Source of the DNA: an uncultured Bacillaceae bacterium
GTDB taxonomy: Bacteria; Bacillota; Bacilli; Bacillales; Caldibacillaceae
Assembly: GCA_937934645.1 (NCBI GenBank)
Contig: CALGYZ010000091.1
Span: forward strand, 1-63,665
Direction of reading: 5' to 3'
DNA: 63,665 nt
Shown: positions 1-6,849 of the stretch, piece after piece
How the letters are laid out: every line of letters begins with the position of its first letter
Position numbering within the stretch: the stretch's first letter is position 1
Made by a program: the position numbers and the translations under genes
The notes under the pieces: model-generated
The model's database searches: none
What the model was told of the DNA's origin: nothing
Seen by the model: the letters and a program-made list of their open reading frames with translations, nothing else

Positions 1-53
1 ACCCGTGTTACCGCCGTGAAAGGGCGGTGTCTTAACCACTTGACCAACGGGCC
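1..53 (-). tRNA. tRNA-Glu (UUC), cut by window edge
   Basis: On the minus strand the 5' part of a tRNA reads GGCCCGUUGGUCAAG (acceptor and D-arm start), followed by an anticodon arm with loop CUUUCAC, giving anticodon UUC (glutamate). The T-arm begins at the window edge and the 3' end lies outside. It is downstream of tRNA-Asn on the same strand and probably co-transcribed with it. In B. subtilis a tRNA cluster beginning with Asn sits at the equivalent place. Confidence 0.93.
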
Positions 54-118
54 GTGTTTTTATTAAACAGCTGGTCATAGAGTTGACTGATCATAACCGG
101 TTAATATTTTTCTGGTTA

Positions 119-193
119 TGGCTCCGCAGGTAGGATTCGAACCTACGACCGATCGGTTAACAGCCGATTGCTCTACCACTGAGCTACTGCGGA
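119..193 (-). tRNA. tRNA-Asn (GUU)
   Basis: A complete cloverleaf on the minus strand: acceptor UCCGCAG pairs with CUGCGGA, the anticodon loop is CUGUUAA (anticodon GUU), the T-arm has GGUUCGAAUCC, and CCA is encoded at 119-121. The tRNA body is 122-193. Two consensus sigma-A promoters lie just upstream. Confidence 0.97.
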
Positions 194-213
194 ATATCCT
201 TTGTGCCCTCTAT

Positions 214-242
214 ATTATAAAGCAATCGTTTGGGTTTGTCAA
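214..242 (-). promoter_or_regulatory. sigma-A promoter P2 of the tRNA operon
   Basis: Minus strand: -35 TTGACA (237-242), 17-bp spacer, -10 TATAAT (214-219), an exact consensus match. The predicted start near 207 leaves about 14 nt before tRNA-Asn. Confidence 0.85.
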
Positions 243-299
243 GATTTATTTATGGTTTTGTAATCAAACCGACAAATAATTTTCATGTGACAATTATAG

Positions 300-328
300 A
301 TTATATTGATAGTCCGCTTTGATGTCAA
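300..328 (-). promoter_or_regulatory. sigma-A promoter P1 of the tRNA operon
   Basis: Minus strand: -35 TTGACA (323-328), 17-bp spacer, -10 TATAAT (300-305). It is a second perfect promoter 86 bp upstream of P2, like the tandem P1/P2 promoters of rRNA operons. Confidence 0.85.
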
Positions 329-356
329 CACTTTTTTTGAAAAAGAAAATATCAAT

Positions 357-386
357 CGTGCCGATCATGCCCGGCACGGTTTTTTA
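357..386. terminator. hairpin between sprT-like gene and tRNA promoters
   Basis: Seven-bp stem CGTGCCG/CGGCACG (357-363 with 372-378) followed on the plus strand by GTTTTTT. On the minus strand the tail is less T-rich. It probably ends readthrough from the minus-strand SprT-like gene before the tRNA promoters, but orientation is uncertain. Confidence 0.5.
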
Positions 387-460
387 TTATAAACAGTTTG
401 ATTCAAATTGTCAACATATGAAAGCCGGGAATCCGGATTAAATATTGACGATTACAGCAC

Positions 461-913
461 TCATATCTTTTTTAATTTCCCGCCGCATTTTCCGCACACA
501 TAACGGGTGAGATCAACCCTTCGTTTTCTTTTATACAGAAGATTACAGGAAGTGCAGCGGTAATGATGAACAACAGTACGCTTGTTTCCAGCGTAATCCG
601 GCAGGGGTCTGCAATATCTCGGCGCACCAACCTGCTTTAACAGCTCTTTAAAATCTTTATCCCTGTGCCGGTACCCTTTATTATTTTGGTGCAAATGGTA
701 GTGGCATAATTCATGTTTTATAATGCCAATTAATTCCTCTTTTCCGAAAACATCGTAGTACTTTTTATTTATTTCAATATTTCCGGTATGGAGCAAATAT
801 CTCCCGCCGGTTGTCCTCAATCTTTTGTTAAATGTAGCCTTATGTTTGAAAGGCTTGTTAAAATACCGCAACGATATCTCTTCCGTCAATTTTTGCAATT
901 GGCGGTCATCCAT
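461..913 (-). CDS. ydcK: SprT-like zinc metalloprotein YdcK
   Basis: 150 aa, the same length as I recall for B. subtilis YdcK. It has the zincin-type motif HELCHYHLH in the middle and a C-terminal zinc ribbon with two CxxC pairs (CTSC and CGKC). The SprT family are putative zinc metalloproteases; the bacterial substrate is unknown to me. An in-frame extension upstream to 973 is possible, but ATG at 913 has a Shine-Dalgarno sequence (GGGGTGT) six nt before it and gives the family N-terminus. It is convergent with neither neighbour and sits between the tRNA genes and cmpA, as in B. subtilis. Confidence 0.88.
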   Translation of the reverse strand: MDDRQLQKLTEEISLRYFNKPFKHKATFNKRLRTTGGRYLLHTGNIEINKKYYDVFGKEELIGIIKHELCHYHLHQNNKGYRHRDKDFKELLKQVGAPRYCRPLPDYAGNKRTVVHHYRCTSCNLLYKRKRRVDLTRYVCGKCGGKLKKI

Positions 914-1091
914 ATTTACACCCCGTCTCTTGTCAGGCACTGTCTGCCGGAAACTTGACAAACCGTGTTCCATAAAATATTAATACCCATTTATCGTCCG
1001 GATCAGAAGGTATTTGCCACGGACAAAACTGCGGACAAACGGTATCCGGCCTGTATTTTACCGCTGAAGGTTGTGAAAGGGGGAGACTGCA

Positions 1092-1211
1092 CTGCCAAAA
1101 TGGTTACAAAGACAAATACAGAAGGCCTTTTTTGAAAAGAACCGCCAACAAATCAGGCTGTTGAACCAGTGCTGGTATTTTTACAAAAACAAACTATTTG
1201 ATGATGAGTGA
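1092..1211 (+). CDS. cmpA: cortex morphogenetic protein CmpA, CTG start
   Basis: A 39-residue gene. The encoded protein begins (M)PKWLQRQIQKAFFEK and contains LLNQCWYFY, closely matching B. subtilis CmpA as I remember it (MPNWLKKQMQKAF..., LLNQCWYFY). CmpA is a sporulation protein that restrains cortex assembly until the coat is properly started and acts through SpoIVA quality control. An in-frame TGA lies at 1074-1076 and the only codons between it and the conserved PKWL are AAG GGG GAG ACT GCA CTG, so CTG at 1092 has to be the start. It has a strong Shine-Dalgarno run (AAGGGGGAG, 1077-1085) six nt upstream. Position between ydcK and tex matches B. subtilis. Confidence 0.85.
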   Translation: MPKWLQRQIQKAFFEKNRQQIRLLNQCWYFYKNKLFDDE

Positions 1212-1249
1212 AGCTGTCCGCCTTCTTTACGACAGACAGCTTCTTTTTT
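1210..1249 (+). terminator. terminator of cmpA
   Basis: Nine-bp stem GAAGCTGTC/GACAGCTTC (1210-1218 with 1235-1243) followed by TTTTTT on the plus strand. It lies between convergent cmpA and tex. Confidence 0.8.
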
Positions 1250-3413
1250 AACCTTCTTTTACCATGGTCAGCGATATTCTTTCTTTTTTTACGTCAACAT
1301 CTTCCACCCATACAGTAATAATATCCCCGACGGAAACTACATCAAGCGGATGTTTGACAAACTGGCGGCTCATTTTTGAAATATGAACAAGGCCGTCTTG
1401 TTTGACACCGATATCCACAAAGGCGCCAAAATCAACGACATTGCGGACGGTACCCTGAAGCTCCATTCCCGGCTTTAAATCTTCCAGTTGTAAAACATCT
1501 TTGCGCAAAAGCGGCTTTGGCAGTTCATCCCGCGGGTCCCTTTCCGGACGTTTTAATGCATCAAAAATATCCCGCAGCGTTAATTCACCTATTCCCAATT
1601 CTCCGGCTAAATCTCGAATTGACGCTTCATTTAACGCTTCTATTAATTGTTCGGAGCCGATATCACCGGCAGTAAACCCCATTCTCTCAAGCAGCTGGCG
1701 GACAGCCGGATAATTTTCAGGATGAATGCTTGTCCGGTCCAGCGGTTCATCCCCGTCAATGATTCTTAAAAATCCGATTGCCTGCTCATATGTTTTGGTA
1801 CCGAGGCGAGGGATCTCCTTTAATTGGGCCCGGTTCGTAAATTTTCCGTTTTCTTCCCGGTATTTGACGATATTCCTTGCCACTTGTTTTGACAACCCGG
1901 AAACGTATTGCAGCAGGGATGGTGATGCGGTATTGACATTGACGCCGACCCGGTTTACAACGGTTTCTACGGTAAAGTGCAATGATTCTTGCAATTTTTT
2001 CTGGGAAACATCGTGCTGATATTGACCGACACCCACGGATTTTGGATCGATCTTTATCAGTTCCGCCAGCGGATCTTGCAATCTTCTGGCGATGGATACC
2101 GCGCTTCTTTCTTCGACTTCAAGATCTGGAAATTCTTCCCTGGCCAGTTCGGAAGCCGAATAAACACTGGCCCCCGCTTCATTGACAATCAGATATGAAA
2201 TGTCTTTCTCCTGCTTTTTCAGCACTCCGGCGATGAATTCTTCCGTTTCTCTTGAGGCCGTTCCGTTTCCAATCGCGATCATTTCCACGTTAAAATCACG
2301 CAAAATCCGTAATACAGTCCCTTCCGCCTCCGGGCGTTTGGCTTCTGGGGGATGGGGATAAATGACACCGATATGCAATACTTTTCCTGTTTCATCAACC
2401 ACGGCCAGTTTGCAGCCGGTTCTGTAAGCCGGATCAATCCCTAGTACAATTTTTCCCTTTAACGGCGGCTGTAATAATAACTTTCTTAAGTTTTCAGAAA
2501 AAATATGGATGGCCTGTTCTTCCGCTTTTTCTGTCAGCTCATTCCGGACTTCCCGTTCAATCGAGGGCTGGATCAGGCGTTTATATCCGTCTTCTAACGC
2601 CAATTGGACTTCATCCGCAACCGGGGATGCTTCACTTTTGATAAATTTCTTTTTTAAATAACGGATAATCTTTTCTGTATCCGGTTTTATGGAAACTCTT
2701 AATACTCCTTCTTTCTCCCCGCGGTTCAAAGCCAGAATCCGGTGGGGAACAATCTTCCGGACCGGCTCTTCGTATTCATAGTACATTTCATAAACTTGTT
2801 TTTCATCGAGCTCTTTATCTTTTACCCGGGATTGAATTACACCGTTTTCCATCGTTTCGGTCCGGATCCATTTTCTGACCCCAGCATCATCGGAAACCAT
2901 ACCGGCAATAATATCCTTCGCACCGGCAATTGCCTCTTCCGGAGTGGTAACGTGTAATTCTTCATTGACATATTTCCGGGCTTCTTCATATAAATCGCCT
3001 TCTTTTGGAAATGACAGCATCCAACCGGACAACGGCTCCAAGCCCTTTTCCTTTGCCACCGTTGCCCTTGTCCGCCGTTTTTGCTTAAACGGCCTGTATA
3101 AATCTTCCACATCCTGCAGCTTTTCCGCTCTTTTTATTTTTTCTTTTAATTCATCTGTCAATTTTCCTTGTTCCTGAATCAGCCGGAGCACTTCGCTTTT
3201 TCTTTCGTCTAATTTTTTTAAATAATTCCACCGTTCAAGAATATTCCGAATTTGTACTTCGTCCAGTGCTCCTGTCTGTTCTTTCCGGTATCTCGCAATA
3301 AACGGAATGGTGTTACCTTCATTTGTCAATTCTATGACACTTATTATTTGCGAAGGCTTAACCGCAAGTTCTTTTGCGATTTGATTGAACCGTTCTTTAT
3401 GAATTGTCACCAA
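1248..3413 (-). CDS. tex: Tex family transcription accessory protein
   Basis: 721 aa, the normal Tex length (B. subtilis YdcI). The order is an N-terminal helical/HTH region (1-200), YqgF-like RNase H fold beginning around GKIVLGIDPAYRTGCK (residue ~320), helix-hairpin-helix segments near residues 490-560 (SPSLLQYVSGLS, LKEIPRLGTKTYEQA) and a C-terminal S1 RNA-binding domain (GMELQGTVRNVVDFGAFVDIG region, ~645-721). Tex binds nucleic acid and RNA polymerase-associated complexes; its precise role in Bacillus is unclear. The start is TTG at 3413 with a modest AGGGG upstream; GTG at 3410 is an alternative. In B. subtilis the sigB operon lies between this gene and ndoA; here they are neighbours. 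Confidence 0.95.
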   Translation of the reverse strand: MVTIHKERFNQIAKELAVKPSQIISVIELTNEGNTIPFIARYRKEQTGALDEVQIRNILERWNYLKKLDERKSEVLRLIQEQGKLTDELKEKIKRAEKLQDVEDLYRPFKQKRRTRATVAKEKGLEPLSGWMLSFPKEGDLYEEARKYVNEELHVTTPEEAIAGAKDIIAGMVSDDAGVRKWIRTETMENGVIQSRVKDKELDEKQVYEMYYEYEEPVRKIVPHRILALNRGEKEGVLRVSIKPDTEKIIRYLKKKFIKSEASPVADEVQLALEDGYKRLIQPSIEREVRNELTEKAEEQAIHIFSENLRKLLLQPPLKGKIVLGIDPAYRTGCKLAVVDETGKVLHIGVIYPHPPEAKRPEAEGTVLRILRDFNVEMIAIGNGTASRETEEFIAGVLKKQEKDISYLIVNEAGASVYSASELAREEFPDLEVEERSAVSIARRLQDPLAELIKIDPKSVGVGQYQHDVSQKKLQESLHFTVETVVNRVGVNVNTASPSLLQYVSGLSKQVARNIVKYREENGKFTNRAQLKEIPRLGTKTYEQAIGFLRIIDGDEPLDRTSIHPENYPAVRQLLERMGFTAGDIGSEQLIEALNEASIRDLAGELGIGELTLRDIFDALKRPERDPRDELPKPLLRKDVLQLEDLKPGMELQGTVRNVVDFGAFVDIGVKQDGLVHISKMSRQFVKHPLDVVSVGDIITVWVEDVDVKKERISLTMVKEG

Positions 3414-3540
3414 AATACCAACCCCTAAAAGATAGAAATGAAAAAAGATAAGCCCTATAAAAAGACTTACCTTTGGCAGAACATGTATAAAATGACCTTT
3501 CCCGCATGATAACTTACCGCATAACCGCTAAATATGTATG

Positions 3541-3570
3541 AAAAAACGCTCTTAATCGCCAAGAGCGTTA
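3541..3570 (-). terminator. terminator of the ndoAI-ndoA operon
   Basis: Minus strand: AACGCTCTT-GGCGATT-AAGAGCGTT followed by TTTTTC, immediately downstream of ndoA. Confidence 0.85.
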
Positions 3571-3575
3571 TGACT

Positions 3576-3926
3576 TTAAAACTCGATCAAACCTAAGCTG
3601 ATTTTTAATGCCTCATCAACTTTTTCCATCATCTCATTGTCAAGATGGGTGATTTTATCAGTCAAACGTTGTTTGTCAATCGTCCTGATTTGCTCAAGTA
3701 ATATAACTGAATCCCGTTCAAACCCGTACTTTTCAGCGTCAATTTCCACATGGGTGGGCAGTTTTGCCTTTTGGATTTGGGCCGTAATCGCTGCGACGAT
3801 AACAGTCGGGCTGAACCGGTTGCCGATGTCATTTTGGAGAATAAGAACAGGGCGGACGCCTCCTTGTTCTGAACCAACGACAGGGGAAAGGTCGGCAAAA
3901 AAAACGTCGCCACGCTTTACAATCAA
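3576..3926 (-). CDS. ndoA: endoribonuclease toxin NdoA (EndoA/MazF)
   Basis: 116 aa, the same length as B. subtilis NdoA. MazF/PemK fold: starts MIVKRGDVFFADLSPVVGSE and continues with RPVLILQND and the conserved VVAAIT strand. In the B. subtilis family this toxin cleaves RNA at UACAU; specificity here is inferred. The start is TTG at 3926 behind GGAGG, as is also usual for this gene. It follows the antitoxin gene by 4 nt. This is a chromosomal core pair, not a mobile module. Confidence 0.95.
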   Translation of the reverse strand: MIVKRGDVFFADLSPVVGSEQGGVRPVLILQNDIGNRFSPTVIVAAITAQIQKAKLPTHVEIDAEKYGFERDSVILLEQIRTIDKQRLTDKITHLDNEMMEKVDEALKISLGLIEF

Positions 3927-3930
3927 AGGC

Positions 3931-4212
3931 TCAGCCTCCGCTTACAAGTTTCTCTACAGTATGTTCTGCCTCATACTCAGCGTGGAAAGCCTCCGTTGCG
4001 ATAGATAAGTTTATTTTAGCCATTTCCATGTATCCCCGCCTCATCGATTCGCGAATGTGTCTTTTCTTTCTCTCGCGTAAAAACATTTTTGTTGCCTGAT
4101 AAATTAATTCATCCCGATCCACATTTTCCTGTTTAATATATCCGTCCATTTCCATGATCAAGCTCTGCGGTAAGTTTACTAATATTTCTTGCGTTGCGCC
4201 GGATTCAGACAC
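3931..4212 (-). CDS. ndoAI: antitoxin NdoAI (EndoAI/MazE-like)
   Basis: 93 aa with a ribbon-helix-helix N-terminal region (residues ~6-50: LVNLPQSLIMEMDGY, ELIYQATKMFL) and the conserved C-terminal toxin-wrapping tail MRRGYMEMAKINL...AEHTVEKLVSGG. GTG at 4212 is chosen over the farther upstream codon because it sits 7 nt behind GGAGGTG and yields the family length of 93. It inhibits NdoA encoded directly downstream. Upstream, alr is expected by synteny but is not there. Confidence 0.93.
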   Translation of the reverse strand: MSESGATQEILVNLPQSLIMEMDGYIKQENVDRDELIYQATKMFLRERKKRHIRESMRRGYMEMAKINLSIATEAFHAEYEAEHTVEKLVSGG

Positions 4213-4604
4213 AAAAGACACCTCCAACAAAATCGACTATCTTCTTTGAACATAGTATCATTAATTGCGGTTCATGAAAAGACATTTCCGGAATGACATT
4301 ATATTCCGGACGTTGAAATGTTCCTATTTTGACACTCCCTCTTTTATTATGAACCAAATTCATGGAAAAAACAGCAGAAATTTCTTACGATTCTCCGACA
4401 AATTACAACTGCACAATATGAGCATATTCTCCTTTTTATTTTTTAGAACTGAATAGCCCAGAGGATGACAGAATAAAGGGATGATAAACGCATTTGGTAA
4501 ATAATATTACCATTTTTTCTTGAAAAAGTACAATAAACGCTGCCTCAGCTCGTTAATTGCTTAAACAGCCGAGACAGCGGACAAAATAAAGGGGACGTTC
4601 CGGT
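4213..4604. other. gene-free region where alr is expected
   Basis: No convincing coding sequence here on either strand; a 63-codon plus-strand frame at 4265-4456 has no Shine-Dalgarno or familiar motif. It must hold the ndoAI promoter and the ydcC terminator (4530-4570). In B. subtilis alanine racemase (alr) lies between ydcC and ndoAI. Confidence 0.7.
4530..4570 (-). terminator. terminator of ydcC
   Basis: Minus strand: CGCTGTCTCGGCT pairs imperfectly with AGCTGAGGCAGCG across a 16-nt loop, followed by TTTATTGT. Confidence 0.65.
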
Positions 4605-5630
4605 TTATTTTTCAGCGGAGACATTTTGGAAAGATTGGGCAAGCATGACCATTTCTTCCTTCGTTAAATCATTGGAAGCAATTAAATATTCCACATTGCC
4701 GTCCGTCCAGGTTAAAGAATGGTCCGTTAAAGCGCCGATGGTGAATCCTAAATCGACAGGGTCACCGTTAATCACCGCAGGAGCCAATGAAGTTGTTTCC
4801 AAAACTTCCACTTGTTCCTGCATAATCGTATATGATTTGTCACCGTCATAAGTTAAAATTACCCGTTTTCCGTTTGACGTTAATATTTCCTGTTCGTCCA
4901 CGAGTGCAGCACCGGCAATTTCCGTAGCCGGAATTTTTACGGTGAAGTCACGGCCGGAGCTTTCAACGGCAGAGCTGACAGGAACTTCCATCTGTGCACT
5001 TGTCATATTCCGCTTGAGATCGAAGGAACCTTCATCAAATTTCGCATCAAATTCCGCCTTGGCAAAGTCCACTTTTAATTTCACATTACGGTCCTGGTCC
5101 ATCACTTTCACACTGACGGGTGCCAGGTTCTTTTTATTGATCTTAACTTCTTGCAAAGGAAGCATTTTATTATACTGATAGCGTGTTTTTGCTTCAAAGA
5201 TATAATGTTTATCCGTTTCTTTCATTTTCACATCTTCATCTTCCAAAAGGTCCTGGACCAATGATTCATATAAATAAGGCTGGCTGCTGTTTTTCGGCCA
5301 TGAACTTTGGAATTTATAACTTTTGTTCAGTGCCGGTGTCAATACGTAAACACCGTCTTTATTCTTTAAAATCATCTGACTTTGATCCCGTTCGGCATTT
5401 TTCATATGCACCCGGTAATGATCCGGTTTATTATGCCAAATGTCAATATCATACTTTTGCTCTTCCGTCCCCATCGTCAGCGTCATCGTCGCATTCAGCT
5501 TATACCCTTTCATTTCCTCAACTTTCTTATCCAAATCTTCCAAAACATCTTCTTTTGATTTGGACCCGCACCCTGCAAGCAATATGACAGCGGCCAGTCC
5601 GAAAAGAAAAGAGATCCACCGTATCCTCAT
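4605..5630 (-). CDS. ydcC: LolA-like lipoprotein YdcC
   Basis: 341 aa. The N-terminus is a lipoprotein signal with lipobox LAGC (Cys ~21), so the mature protein is tethered to the outer face of the membrane. The rest matches the outer-membrane-lipoprotein-sorting (LolA/LolB-like) fold as used in Bacillus YdcC: MTLTMGTEEQKYDIDIWHNKPDHYRV, a long beta-rich region, and a C-terminal DUF4367-like segment (DLGFTIGALTDHSLTW, VEYLIASND). The ligand is unknown; a lipid or peptidoglycan-precursor role is only a guess. It follows acpS as in B. subtilis. Confidence 0.88.
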   Translation of the reverse strand: MRIRWISFLFGLAAVILLAGCGSKSKEDVLEDLDKKVEEMKGYKLNATMTLTMGTEEQKYDIDIWHNKPDHYRVHMKNAERDQSQMILKNKDGVYVLTPALNKSYKFQSSWPKNSSQPYLYESLVQDLLEDEDVKMKETDKHYIFEAKTRYQYNKMLPLQEVKINKKNLAPVSVKVMDQDRNVKLKVDFAKAEFDAKFDEGSFDLKRNMTSAQMEVPVSSAVESSGRDFTVKIPATEIAGAALVDEQEILTSNGKRVILTYDGDKSYTIMQEQVEVLETTSLAPAVINGDPVDLGFTIGALTDHSLTWTDGNVEYLIASNDLTKEEMVMLAQSFQNVSAEK

Positions 5631-5750
5631 CTTTCCAACCCCTTTGTATCATTCATATAAGGAGAAGTTTGTCTCCCTCATTCCGCAGTATGAATATATG
5701 AGACAAACCCCGGCATTATGATAACGGGATTGGAAAAATTCATGTGAAGG

Positions 5751-6104
5751 TCAATCTTCTATAATCACCTGTGCGACGGCGTAATGGTCGCTGTGGCTGA
5801 TGGACAAATGGACACCGTCTTTAAACGGCTTTACGATAAAAGGTCTTCCCCTTCCATCAGTCATAATTTCTATATCATGGAACGATAAATCTTTTCCGAT
5901 TCCTGTTCCGTACGCCTTGGAAAAGGCTTCCTTTGCTGCAAACCGGCCGGCAAGAAATTCAATCTTTCTCTTAAAAGAAGGTAGCGTTTCAAAAACTTCC
6001 CGCTCTTTTTCGGTTAAAATTCGCTCTTTAAACCGCTCATTCCGGATATATAAACTTTTGATCCGGTCAATTTCAATGATATCAATACCTGTTCCTCTAA
6101 TCAT
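5751..6104 (-). CDS. acpS: holo-[acyl-carrier-protein] synthase AcpS
   Basis: 117 aa, typical AcpS length. Motifs GTGIDIIEIDRI (Mg-binding Asp) and FAAKEAFSKAYGTGIG (catalytic Glu/Lys) are intact, and VHLSISHSDHYAVA is at the C-terminal end. It transfers the 4'-phosphopantetheine group of CoA to acyl carrier protein to start fatty-acid synthesis. ATG at 6104 has AGAAGGTG upstream. Divergent to ydcA. Confidence 0.97.
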   Translation of the reverse strand: MIRGTGIDIIEIDRIKSLYIRNERFKERILTEKEREVFETLPSFKRKIEFLAGRFAAKEAFSKAYGTGIGKDLSFHDIEIMTDGRGRPFIVKPFKDGVHLSISHSDHYAVAQVIIED

Positions 6105-6189
6105 TTTTACACCTTCTAAAATCTTTTTTTTTTAATATACATAGATGTACAAGCAAATAAAAAAGCAAACGAAGCACGGAGAGTCGGAT

Positions 6190-6768
6190 ATGATCAAGAA
6201 AGGCCCTTTTATCGCATATGCAGCGGCACATCCGGCGGTTTCCGCCCTTGCCGGTATAAATCTCTTTTTCTATCTTTTCACTTTAATCCCGGCCGTTCCA
6301 AGCAGGTGGCTCATAGAACAAATGACCGGTGTGAACATATTGATCGCAAACGGCGAATGGTGGCGGGTCATAACACCGGTGTTTATTCACAATCACTTTC
6401 ACCATTTGCTTTTCAACAGTATTGCCCTTTTTCTGGTTGGATCACTGTTGGAAGAGCATATAAAGAAAACGACTTTACTATTTATGTATTTCAGTTCGGG
6501 CATTTTTGCCAATATTATAACTTATTTATTTGCCCCCGTTACATACGTCCACACAGGGTCCAGCGGCGCTGTTTTCGGTCTCTTCGGGGTTTTTGCCGTC
6601 TTCATGCTTTACCAGCGGCTGTTTCACCGGGAAGGAGAGGCCGTCGGCTTATTCATCCTTTTCGCTTTTATGTTGACATTTTTCGATCCGGATACGAATG
6701 TTTATGCGCATCTCGGCGGCTTTCTTTGGGGATGCGTCTGTGGATTTTTTTTCGCCAGAAAAATGTGA
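6190..6768 (+). CDS. ydcA: rhomboid family intramembrane serine protease YdcA
   Basis: 192 aa with about six hydrophobic segments. Rhomboid features: the WWR motif (GEWWRVITPVF), HNHFHHLLFN in TM2, catalytic Ser in GSSGAVFG (~124) and catalytic His in YAHLGGFLWG (~178). It is therefore probably an active intramembrane protease; substrate unknown. ATG at 6190 is preferred to an upstream in-frame ATG at 6145 because CGGAGAG is 6 nt before it and it gives the family length. Divergently arranged to acpS. Confidence 0.92.
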   Translation: MIKKGPFIAYAAAHPAVSALAGINLFFYLFTLIPAVPSRWLIEQMTGVNILIANGEWWRVITPVFIHNHFHHLLFNSIALFLVGSLLEEHIKKTTLLFMYFSSGIFANIITYLFAPVTYVHTGSSGAVFGLFGVFAVFMLYQRLFHREGEAVGLFILFAFMLTFFDPDTNVYAHLGGFLWGCVCGFFFARKM

Positions 6769-6796
6769 CTCCGCCGGTACGGACCGGCGGAGCAAT
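6769..6796. terminator. GC-rich hairpin between convergent ydcA and ydbT
   Basis: Perfect 10-bp stem CTCCGCCGGT/ACCGGCGGAG with a 4-nt loop. The T-tract is weak on both strands (minus strand: TCACATTTTT), so it may be a bidirectional terminator. Confidence 0.55.
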
Positions 6797-6849
6797 ATTG
6801 TGATGAGACCGGCAGCACATCCTGTGGAACGGTTTTCTAAAAGGACATA

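Noticed and set aside
3576..4212. ndoAI-ndoA as a mobile toxin-antitoxin or defence module
   Set aside because: It is the normal chromosomal pair in its normal place; no mobile-element signs near it.
4265..4456. 63-codon frame on the plus strand
   Set aside because: No ribosome site, no family resemblance; lies in the gene-free stretch before ndoAI.
6769..6796. Strong directional terminator after ydcA
   Set aside because: The stem is perfect but neither side has a good T-tract; kept only as a possible bidirectional hairpin.
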